From: Sclerotinia nivalis
Taxonomy: Eukaryota; Ascomycota; Leotiomycetes; Helotiales; Sclerotiniaceae
Assembly (NCBI GenBank): GCA_029531795.1
Contig: JAPEIS010000002.1
Span: 2,604,001-2,668,000 of the forward strand
Length of the DNA: 64,000 nucleotides
Reading direction: 5' to 3'
Positions 11,269-21,555 of this stretch are shown in pieces. Position numbers and translations under genes: made by a program. How positions within the stretch are numbered: position 1 is the stretch's first letter; each line of letters starts with the position of its first letter. The notes beneath the pieces are model-generated. The model did not search any database and had not been told where the DNA came from. It saw only the letters and a list, made by a program, of their open reading frames with translations.

Positions 11269-12003
11269 TGTGTAAATTCGAAAAAAAAAAGACTTTATCG
11301 TGGACGTACAATAAGAAAAATTGAGTTTGAATCGTTTCTTCAAAAACATTTCTCCATGGTGCGAAATGTGGTAGTCTATTAATTTCGAAGAATTTGAATC
11401 AGGTGTGTTTCGTAGTGTTGACTAAGATTCAACCTTCTTACCAAGTTCTTAGTGGGATTGGCAAGTTTGTGATGGTGTGAGGCAATATGCAGAGTAGTTC
11501 CTGATTCCTTTTGGCCCCTTCTTCACCCCCTCGATCTTAACGAGTTCGTCTATTCATGCGTTCTTCATGCGAAGGCACACCTACAGTCCATTGTGTAAGC
11601 TTGGAACAACACCGAGTACCGATTGAAGAAATGAACCTTGCAGGCACATCTGAAGATTCCGAAAATTTTAGCGCCAATAAATATAATAAAAGAAATTCAT
11701 CCAAAGAAGGGTGTCACCCTTCAGACCTGTCATCCTTATTTGGCTGATCTATGTGGCAGAGCTGACGGCGGAGGTGGCACGGGAGACGCTGCTTTAGTCA
11801 TACGTCAACGTTGAAAATTTATTCCTTGCCGTATGCGTATGATGCAAAGCAGATATAAATAATTTCCTATCGAGAGACAGGTCTTTTAAACTGTGCAAGA
11901 TCTCTACAGCGTTAATGAATGTACTTAAGTTCTTCCGTTCTTTCAAATTTCAATTAGACAAAAGTTCTGGCCAAATCAGCAAACCCGGACTAATACGCGC
12001 AAC
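11269..12003. other. Divergent intergenic promoter region
   Basis: About 735 bases separating the divergently transcribed PTH11-like gene and the second P450, so likely promoters for both. No motif stands out. The 63-codon plus frame at 11556-11747 has no recognisable product. Confidence 0.5.
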
Positions 12004-13855
12004 ATGGCTCTAGGCAATAGCTTGAAGACCATTATTCTTTATTTACTCTACATTCCATACATATTAGTGGAGCTTGTGAATCTAATTCCATTTATTTTCA
12101 GACTGCGGTTCCCTTTGTCAGAAATACCTGGACCTAGAACTGCATCATGGACGAGATTTTGGTGGGTTAAAACCCTATACCACAAGAAGACTGCGCACGA
12201 GATGGTGAGGCTGGACAAGGAATATGGTACCTTCGATTGAGCCTTGATTTACCATTTGAGTTATGAATACTGAGCTCTGTTAGGTCCAATAGTTCGAATA
12301 TCTCCCAATAGCATTTTGGTCAGTGACCCCGAAACCACTAGAAAAGTCCTCGGAGTAGGATCAATTTTCGCACGAGGTCCCTGGTTTGACAGCCTACGCC
12401 TGGATCCATACACAACAAACGTGGTCTCCGAGCGAAATTCGAAGAAGCATCAACAGATGCGCAGCATTCTTAGTGCGGGTGTAAGTACCATTACATATGT
12501 GCATCCAAACAAACTCTAAATATCACAGCTTTCAGGGAAAGATACCGACCTCGAACTCATAATCAAGAAGCACGTGAGCAGATGGATTGGCATACTTGAC
12601 AACAAATATACCTCAGCAAATGACCGGCATGTTACGGTGGATTTGTCCAAAGGCCTGACGTTTCTGACTTTAGACATCATTACGGAATTATGCCTCGGGG
12701 AACCCTTTTACTGTCTCGACAAAACCACAGATCCGTACGGCTTCTTAGAAGCATTGCAAACTGGAGTAATTACTCAGCAATACATTTCGGTTTTGCTAGA
12801 ACTCAAAGACTTCCTTTTTTTCCTTGGAAGGTTTGATTTCATTCGATCTCGAATATTTCCCAACAAAAATGATGAAACTGGGATCGGGCGAGTCATGGGG
12901 GTACAACTTTATATATTGAATCTTACTAGAGATAAACTGCTAACGTGAATCAGACAATCCATAACATTGTAGAACGAAGGCTAAATGGAATAGGGGAGAA
13001 GGCCAATTTGAAGCAGGATATGCTCAATTCCTTCCTTTCCAAAGGTCTTACGCTTGACCAAGCAAGCAGCGAACTGGTCGTAGTCTTGTATGTTGCCAGT
13101 TACCACAAAATCGCAAACTTTGATGCTGGCTAATATCGAAGTAGAACTAGCGGCGTTGTATCAACATCTTATGCCGCACAAAGCATCATAAGTTGCATGA
13201 CTGCGAATCCTCAAGCTTGTTGCAAATTACAGAATGAGATCGACAGTACAGTAGCGCATGAAAATACGGGACAGGATAGCAGTATCAAGGACTGCACTCT
13301 CAGCAAGATGCCCTATTTGCAGGCATGTATTGCCGAAGGCCTTCGCATCTGTCCGCCCATCTCCCTACTTCGGGAACACGAAGTGCCTTCACCTGGCGTC
13401 ATTCTGCACGGATATCGCATCCCAGGTGGCACATTCATAGGTTTCAACACCATCGCCACACAACTGCAGTCTGTCTATGGAGATCATCCGGAGGAATTCC
13501 GTCCGGAGCGATGGCTTATCGATGATGAAGCACAGTTGAAGCAAATGCACCGTAATCTTGAGCTCGTCTTTGGGTATAGCGCTTCAAAATGTCTAGGTAT
13601 CAATATAGCGAACATGGAGCTTAACAGATTTATCTTTGAGGTATGTCGTATGGTTCAAGAGGCTTAGCCGCTGCTCTCAGACTTTTAACACCATGAAAGG
13701 TTTTCCGCAATTACAAAATTACGTTCGCCAACCCAGAGTCTCCTTGGAAAGCTTGCAGTGACTTGCTGCCGTCGGATCTTCAAGTTAAAATTGAGCGCCG
13801 AGAGATTCATATCCAAACCAATGGTATCCAAATCAATGGTATCCACAGTCCCTAA
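12004..13855 (+). CDS. Cytochrome P450 with non-canonical I-helix and haem-loop residues
   Basis: Six exons: 12004-12226, 12284-12480, 12529-12900, 12954-13087, 13145-13640 and 13700-13855. They sum to 1578 nt (525 aa), and every junction keeps phase. The N-terminus is an ER anchor followed by SEIPGPRTASWTRFW. The C-helix region has NSKKHQQMRSILSAG, the K-helix ExxR is EGLR, and the PERF-type motif is RPERW. The haem loop is FGYSASKCLG: the Cys and last Gly are kept, but the usual Gly and Arg positions are both Ser. The I-helix reads LTSGVVSTSY, lacking the acidic residue of AGx(D/E)T. The C-terminus (YKITFANPESPW and an ERR motif) is family-like, resembling the broad benzoate hydroxylase/isotrichodermin hydroxylase-like fungal P450s. 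Intact by frame; the catalytic chemistry is uncertain. Confidence 0.85.
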
Positions 13856-14752
13856 CCAACGAGTCAGTAGCGGGAATTGAATCGAGTGCAGCAGCATCAA
13901 AGACGCTTGGAATCCAAGCAGCTGGAAGGAAGTCCACAAGGTACAAGGACGTCTGACATGATGATTGGGACAGATATTTAGACTGGTTGCAAATCAGTAT
14001 TTGATTAGAACAGAATATACGATGCTATTCCTCATAGTAAAGTTTAGGATCATCTCAATATGTATATCAATGCTTTCTAGTATCGCATGAGCAAGAATGT
14101 TGAATCCATCTCACTCAACGAGCCAAGTTGTAGCACGGCAAAGTAGTCTGTGGATTGCGATGCTGGTATCTCTTTTGCCGCTTGACAAGAATGACACGTT
14201 GCAAGCAACCAGGACTATTATGAAATTATTCGAGCTAAACTCTGACTAATTCAACAAATTCTGAGCTCAAAATAATCAAGAATAGACATCAGATTTAGAA
14301 TGAAATCTTTAACTCTTTAATCCCTCCAAGATAAATTGAACCGCATATAGAAAATTTGTATGTAAAATGAAAACTTAATGTTCGTAAGTGATTTATACGA
14401 TAAAGATCCACTGTCTAAATTTAACTTATACAATAATGATTCAATATTCGAAGGTAATTGATATCTTGAAAAGTAGAAAGAGTAAATAAGCAATAAAGAA
14501 GTTATAATCAAAACATGTCGCATATACTTCAATGGTACAAATTCAACCATAAGAGACTATCTGCAATGATCGGTATGTAGGAAATAGAGTAATTATTATG
14601 AGGAATGAGGATATATCGTAACATAGTATTTCCCGATGTTTCGTATATCCATCCACTGGCACCATTAGTATCCAAACCTCAACTTTTATCATACAAAGGA
14701 TGAGATTTATAATCTCCAACCCAAGAGACGAAAAGAGTGTAAACCTTCGAAT
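13856..14752. other. Convergent intergenic region
   Basis: About 900 AT-rich bases between the 3' ends of the P450 and the palmitoyltransferase. The minus frame at 14317-14550 is Leu/Tyr/Ser-rich with no homology I recognise and is probably 3' UTR noise. Confidence 0.5.
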
Positions 14753-16289
14753 CTAATCTACATCATCATCATGCCCATGTCCATCCCATCCTTTTGCGTC
14801 GTCTTTTTGTCGTGCTATCGTATTTCCTAATAATGTATTCGTAACAACCCCAACTCTCTGGGGCCACCCACCAGCAGCTTTTTGGTCAAGGATTCGTCTC
14901 TCGGCTTCATCCTCATCACTACTAATCTCGTAATGGTCTTCATCGCTGTCTCTTGGTTGCAATGTTTGCATGGAGACAGCGTTCGAATCTGCTTCATCCA
15001 CATATTGATTCGGGCTGCGTCCTAAAATTCGGTCTGCTTTGGATTGAGGACGATTTGTTCGATTGGGTTGAGTAGGGTAGGAAACATAATGTCTGCCAGC
15101 TCCTTCTGACCTTGGCAGAGGTACTATTGGAGATGTTGGTTCGCCCCAGCCAGCAGCTCTTTCTCTGCTTCTTTGTTCTTCTCGTTCTCGAGCGAGTTTT
15201 TCTCGGGCTTCAAGCCATTTCGGACTTGCCTCCCAACTCCATCCATCTCCAGTGGTAGTAGGTATCGGAACCGCCCATAACAATGCCTTGGAACCAAATA
15301 AATGCTTGAAGTTTTTCTTCCACCCAAGATCAAATGCACTAGGTAACTTTTCCGAATCTTGTTCGTCGAGATATTCCTCATATCGATTTCTTGCTCTGGC
15401 TCTCTCTAATTGTTCGTATGATCCATGACTCTGATCTTCAGGGATGTGTTGACCTCGAATCGACTTTCTTAGCGGGGATAAGTACCTTGTCTTCTCGAGG
15501 CACTCAATTGTAGTTTGACCGCGGGATGACAGTAAAATATGCCATCCTGTGAAACCTGCCAATACCAACCCTATAATTCCGGACACCACCACCAGCATAA
15601 CGTAATTTACTGGTAACAACGAGTCTGTATATTCTCCATCACTCAAAATTTCCCTCCAAACCCAAGAACCTGATACTGCGAAACAGAGAAAACAGAATAA
15701 TGTTGTATACATCAGGAACAAGAGGAAAGCTTTGTAATTTCGCAGTCCGACGCAGGTAGCCAGCCATGGACAATGATGATCCATCTTCAATACACAAATC
15801 CCGCATGTCGAGCAATGATGAGATCGATCTGGTTTCCTTGCTTGACATTTCTTACAATAGCGCAATTCCCCGTTCGCTTTCACCGTAAAGTTTGTCGCAA
15901 CAGGATTGTGTGTGGGTAGAGCGCTATATCCATGATTCGCGGCTGTAGTGGTCCCCGGGCTCGTGAAAACCGCACTGGTATATGACCAGTTAAGGAGGAG
16001 ATATATAACAATTCCTAAAAATGACGTCCCTTTGCCTGTGGTTTATTAGCTTCTCCACACCAGATATGCGACGATGAATCCTACCTATCCAACTTGTTCT
16101 GCTGCCGTCTGCCAGAAAGCCAATTGTAGTTTCTACCCAGACGGCCCAAGTTGTGATGCTATACACAAATACCAGGGGAAAGTAAGTTGCGCCAATGCAA
16201 CAATAACGTTCGCACTTTCTAGCCCATCTTCGAGACATTCTTGTAGGGCCGGGTGATCTAGAGGGACTTGGTGGCGATAGAGTAGCCAT
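14753..16289 (-). CDS. PFA3: DHHC palmitoyltransferase, PFA3-like
   Basis: Attaches palmitate to cysteines of membrane-associated proteins; yeast Pfa3 acts on vacuolar Vac8. Exon 1 is 16289-16085 and exon 2 is 16035-14753, with a 49-nt intron; the product is 495 aa. Helices 1 and 2 lie at about residues 32-60 and 72-90. The cysteine-rich domain follows: YCKKCQARKPDRSHHCSTC, then CVLKMDHHCPWLATCVG with the catalytic DHHC. Helices 3 and 4 come next with a TTxE motif (TTIE). A long charged C-terminal tail (about 210 aa) holds an acidic SSDEDEAE patch and ends in a His/Asp-rich tip. Fungal Pfa3 proteins commonly have such a tail. The paralogue choice (Pfa3 rather than Pfa4) rests on topology and cysteine-domain wording. 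Confidence 0.92.
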
Positions 16290-17997
16290 GAGATTTATCA
16301 AAGGAACATGACTTGGTTGTTCGCATTATTTGAGGAATTGCTGAAATAACATTTGTGCTGGTGGTGTTGTTCCTTTCAATAGAGGCTGAGCTTCACTGAT
16401 GACAACTCGGCCTCCGTAACCCGGGCTTCCAAGAACAAAGATGACAAAACATAGGGGTTATAATATACCGGTACCTACCACATAAACTTTCACTACATCA
16501 ATCATCACATCATCAATCAGGCATTCTCATTCAATGCACTCACTGATCCATTGGACTTCTTTGATAGATTAGATACGTAACGATAACCTTTATATAAGGA
16601 TGTATCAGGTCTCCAGGCTCTTTGTCATTTGCTTTGCAATGGATAAATGAATATCACCAAGAAACCGGAATTTATGCCTTCTGCGACTGGCGAGTAGAGA
16701 AACCGGTAGTCATTTATATTCCTGACATGTATGTATGTATGTATGTATGTACGGTGTTGTAAGAGTATTATCGAGTACTAAGCAGTATCAAGTATATAGT
16801 ATCCACCTTCCAGAATTAACGTCTCGCGATATCTGGGTGGTTTCAAAGCCACTTGAGCTTGGTCTAGCTCGCACCGTTTCTTGCCATCTTCAAGCGTAGA
16901 TGCCGCCTTGAAGATGTGAATTATCTGGCCATTAATATGTTCCTAAAAATGGTGATGTAACCGTAATAATAGAGCGGCTATGGAAACCATCTGGGGCGTG
17001 GGATGAGACTTCGCTCGGCATCAGAGAGCATAATGGCTATGTGCAATTCTAGTGTTGCCCTTTCTGCTCATTTTTGTATTATGGTCTGTACTTTTCAGTA
17101 TTGCCTAAGGCGTCTATGAAAAAAGTGTCTTTTGCAGATTAAATATTCCATTCTGATTCTTTTGGATGCTTTGGTATGCCAGCAGATGTCCCAGGTGGCC
17201 ATGGACAACAAGTGTATAGCTGATATTTGTGTTGTCTCTCCCTCTGGGTATGCCTTCGCAGGTCATAATGCAACTATGGTCAACAAGAAGAATCGTATGT
17301 TGTAAATTCATCAAAGTGGAAGAGTATGTTTCACTCGAGGTATGCAAATACCTACCACATGAAGGTTAACTACCTCTCTAGAAACATCAGATAAATTTGA
17401 TGGAGATTAAAGGTAAATAAGACAATAATTACCTATCTAACCTAACACACAATTAATCATTCTGTTCACTTTGATATGTGTTTCCACTCCTTTCTTTATC
17501 TTCCAATGTCCTCTTACTATCATTTGTTTATTTAATACTAAATTCACTCTTACTAGCTTTATGGTTGTTTAATTTTATGTTTCAGTTGTAACCGTACCAT
17601 TGTTCTACTCTTTCCCAGTTTGCTTATTCTGTTACTATGCGACCAACCTCAAAATCTTTATTAACTTCCTTCCCACTTCTTCCTCTCTTCAACCACTTTC
17701 CCCCACCTCATATTCTTCAACTCTCGATTTTCCATACTTGATACATTTCGTCATACATTTTTCTTTTTTTTTACTAGTTCGACAACTCTTTGAAGGGTGG
17801 GAGTTCATCTTACGGCGAGTCTATCTTTTCTTTCAGTTTTGCCGTTGGTGTCTCAAACCAATTCAAGGCATGCACAAATCGGATTTTTGGGTTATCCAAA
17901 AACAACATCGCAGCCTACACCACTCTCAATCATCCTCAATAACAACCTCAATAATCAAACGCTATCGCAACTAAAAAGCTTTTAACCACTCGCCAAT
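16290..17997. other. Long divergent promoter region
   Basis: About 1.7 kb between the divergent palmitoyltransferase and zinc-finger genes. It contains a TATG microsatellite at 16726-16751. A pyrimidine-rich stretch runs from about 17460 to 17970 directly upstream of the zinc-finger start, typical of fungal promoters or 5' UTRs. The 124-codon frame at 17600-17974 falls inside this tract and looks compositional. Confidence 0.5.
16726..16751. repeat. (TATG)n microsatellite
   Basis: About six tandem ATGT/TATG units in the shared promoter region, ending in GTACGG. Confidence 0.9.
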
Positions 17998-19948
17998 ATG
18001 GCTGTTGGAGAAGTCAACAGTGGACCCGATACCAAGATATCCTGCAAGAGCTGCAATATTACATTTAAGGAATGGAATGCCTTCCACAATCATAAGGTGA
18101 CTAGCAGAGACCACATCTGTTGTGATATCTGCAGCACAGACTTTCATACAGATGAAGGTCTCAAGCGTCATCGAACCTTGGTAAGTCAATTTGATTTAAT
18201 TTCAGACACGTCATGATTGACTAACATCCTGCGCAACTCCAGATGCACCCAAAAGAGCAAGACCTTTCATGCCTGGGCTGTGGCAAACGATTCATTCGTT
18301 TAGGATCTCTAATTGCTCACCTCGAACTCGATAGCTGTCGCCCAGTCAACGAAGAGAGAGGAAATCTAGCAGCTCGTACGCGGCAAAAACAAGAATTGCA
18401 TGCCAAATTCAAGGCTGGTTTGAAGAATATTGATGAAAACGCTGGGCCAAGAACTGGTATCAGCTTGTTGGATTCTCAAGATATTCCTGCGAACCCCAGG
18501 GATATCAAGCCGCCGCCGCCCACCTGGAAGCCGCTACCACTTACTTTCGAGGATAAAACATCTACAAACTTTGAGTTCGGAGGATGGGAAACCACAAGTA
18601 ATTTTCTATCCCTTTCTTTTGAACTAAGCTTACAACTATCTAGTCTTGGAAGAAGATGAACCGTCCAATCAACTCAAAGACGTAGCCTCAAACAGTGTAC
18701 CTGAGCCGGTCATGGAATTGCAACCAGATGAGGACTTGATCTTTCTGGGAGAAGTCGACAAAGCAATGAGTATACCATGGGGATCATCTGCGAAGAAGGT
18801 AGCTAAAGCAGCCCCGAAGCCCACTGAAGAGGTCAAATACGAGTATGTCGAGGGCGAATTTCCAATAGCAATTGCTCCTTCTATGGAAGAAAGTAACTTT
18901 CCACCATTGCCAAGTGGAAGTAACTTTAAGGATGCCGGCATGAAAGCTCCGAACTTCATGGATGCACCGTTTGAGGACTCAAGCCTCACTTCCATCTGGG
19001 ATACCAAGCACATCATTGCCAACGCCCGAAAACCTATTCCTCAACCACCCACAGAAGCTCCCCCAGTCGCGGATATAGCTGCTCGAGCAGGTGGGCTTCC
19101 ACCTCTTCGCATGCGTGCTCTTGTTAACCCTTTACCCGAGAAAGAATATGCACCATATGATCCTAAAGACCCTTCATTCCGAGCACAAAGGTATTGGGTT
19201 ACTTTCACTCGAAAATACAAGTGCCCTCACCGGTTGTGCAAGTAAGTTATTTCGATTGCTCAATTTTAACCTTTCTCTAACAATTTCAAAGGAAGAGCTT
19301 CGATACTGAATCAGGCTTCATCCAACATTTACTTTCTGCCGCACATGCCGGAAATAATAGACTTGTCTGTCCTAACTGCTATGTAAGTACAACACGCTCT
19401 TTCATTCCATGTTCCCCGATCTTAATTCCTATCCACATACTGTGTTGTCGCTTACATTACTTGTCGATGTAACTTCAATTCTCAATTGCCGAAGACTTCA
19501 TTCTACACCACCCCAATCATTTCGTTGGCAATTCTTCAAAATTGCTGCATCGTTTTCCAGTTTTGTTCCGATAATCATTTCCATGTTTCGCCAGATGCTG
19601 TTCGCAAAGCTTCAAGTGGCACGAACCTTGTATAAAACTACTTTAGGCCGGCAGTTACTAACTATTTGATAGAGAGGTTTCGGAACATACACAGCCCTTA
19701 CACAACATTGCGAGTCTCAAGGAGTCCGTTGTAAAATCCGGGAAGCAGATAACTACGGTAGGGTTGTGAACGACATTACTTCTAGTGTGGCAGACGTAGT
19801 AGGTAGACACGAAGATGAAACTGTAAAATACACCGTCAAGAAGGAAGGATGGGGAGACTTGGCAAAAAGACATCGAGAAGCAGAGGAGAAGAATGCTAAG
19901 AACAAGGCAGACTATTGGAAGAAGCATGACGCGGAGTTTGAGTGGTAG
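17998..19948 (+). CDS. C2H2 zinc-finger protein
   Basis: Five exons: 17998-18180, 18243-18597, 18644-19241, 19292-19382 and 19673-19948; 500 aa with all phases consistent. The N-terminal 90 residues carry C2H2-like fingers (CKSCNITFKEWNAFHNH, CDICSTDFHTDEGLKRH, CLGCGKRFIRLGSLIAHLE). A second pair is near residues 370-430 (CPHRLCKKSFDTESGFIQH and CPNCYRGFGTYTALTQHCE). The middle is acidic and proline-rich. The C-terminus is lysine/glutamate-rich and probably helical (AKRHREAEEKNAKNKAD). Paired fingers at both ends with a disordered centre suggest nucleic-acid binding, but no target is known. The last intron (19383-19672, 290 nt) is several times longer than others in this window; splicing it out rebuilds a complete last finger. 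Confidence 0.85.
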
Positions 19949-20459
19949 ATGCTAGATAGTCATGGATGGTGGTATTGCGGAGTCGTTTCCTACTGTGAAA
20001 GTTGAGATTTGAGCTCGCTGGACGCATTCTCACTTCGCTTCTCATGAAGCAAGTTAAATGCTTATCTTTGGATCTTAACTTGGGTGTCGGGGTCGTTGAT
20101 TTACAAGGATATCATGGGAATGGTTCTAGCTATCGAGGATTAAATAGCTTATTACTTAAATGAGTAGTTTTTAAGAGTGATTCTGACTTTAATGGTGACC
20201 TCGCTCAGTCCAATCTTCCATTGTACATTTCACCTTCCACAATTCCTCACTTACTCTCTCCTTCGCCCCTCATCAGATAATGCAATACTTCTTGATGGTT
20301 ACACAGTGTGGTGATTCATCTTTCGATGGCTAGAGAGGGCCGATTATATATTACTCTGCATGAATCTCTCCTTTGTCATGTCATAGTATGTAGGGAATGA
20401 GAGGAGATATGAACCCGTGCGGGGTCTCCAACACAAAAGGCATAGTATGAAGTTATAGG
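19949..20459. other. Intergenic flank of the zinc-finger gene
   Basis: About 510 bases of 3' flank leading into the P450 relic. No feature seen. Confidence 0.5.
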
Positions 20460-21313
20460 CAATAGCCTTTTTGAGCGCACTAAGCAAAAACAGGTGCTGG
20501 AAGAGAAAAGGCTTGAAGGCGAAAACCCTAGAAAAGATATATTTCATTATGTATTTGCCGCCAAGGATCTGGAGACTGGCGGTCCCGTGTACACAACGTC
20601 GCCCTTTTTTTGTTTCGGAAGCAGCTCCTTTCATACTTGCTGCGCAGATACAACGGCGGTTTTTATTATGCCATATTCCTTTATATCACACATAACAACC
20701 GTGTATATAAAAGGCTCATCAGGGAAATTAGAAGTACTTTCAGCTCTTCGCTGGGAGATCCAAGGCGGGCAGAACCTCTCATGTTGTCAATATCTTCGTG
20801 TTCGTATCGACGAAGCCATGCGTATGGCCGTTCCTGCACCAGACGAACTGTCTCATGAAGTGCTCCCTAGCGGCCTGCATTTTGATGGCCATTTCGTAGA
20901 AGAGGGCGTGCAGATCGGAAGTAGTAATTGGTGAGTTGTGCATCATGATGAGATATTTGAGGATCCATGGGTATGGGTATGGGTATATCGACCAGAGTGC
21001 CAGATTGCTAGTGATGAAAATGGAGTTACCTGGGGATGTGACTCGAGCACAGTCGGCTGTTCATTCATTTTCTATGGGGCCTGGAAACTATGTTGGCCAG
21101 AAACTTGCTATGTAAGAGATGCCTGGTAAGTGTCGCCGGAATTGGGATGGGGAAGAAGGAACAAGGGATACTTCCAAATTAGAGACTTTTACATTGGCTT
21201 TCGAATTAGTCCCAGGGTACAGTTTAAGAGAAGAGAAATCTAAGAAACATAAGGCAGTCCTTGTCTTCCATGGGCCGATGGTTATTCTCTCACATTTTAA
21301 ACGTCATTTGTAA
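20460..21313 (+). pseudogene. Cytochrome P450 pseudogene (C-terminal half)
   Basis: Scattered frames spell a decayed P450. In order they give a J/I-helix-like start (KRLEGENPRKDIFHYVFAAK), a fragment around ADTTAV (the expected AGxDTT), a K-helix stretch with ExxR (DEAMRM), HHDEIFEDPW and YRPE, and a haem loop FSMGPGNYVGQ in which the thiolate Cys is replaced by Tyr. Lesions include frame changes near 20600-20740, an in-frame TGA at 20932 (right after SSNW), expansion of GTATGG at 20969-20986, and loss of frame after the haem loop. The N-terminal half is missing. The Cys-to-Tyr change fits a G-to-A transition such as RIP could cause, but one change proves nothing. Confidence 0.85.
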
Positions 21314-21555
21314 ATTGTTTTGGTTGCCATGTGGGACTCAAGCGTTGGATGCATGCTTTAACTTCGTCATATCGCTATCACTAACCTGCTTATCTAAAAT
21401 GATTTGAGTGGTGGAAGAACTAAGGCTCGGGACAATGTTAAGGACATGCACGTCGGTAGTTAAAATATGGGGTAATTCTGTATTCCTAGAAGAACCAGTC
21501 GATATCCATAATAATCGACAAATTTATCAATTCAGATGCTACTACACAGAGTACC

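Noticed and set aside
19409..19669. 86-codon plus frame
   Set aside because: It falls wholly inside the last intron of the zinc-finger gene.
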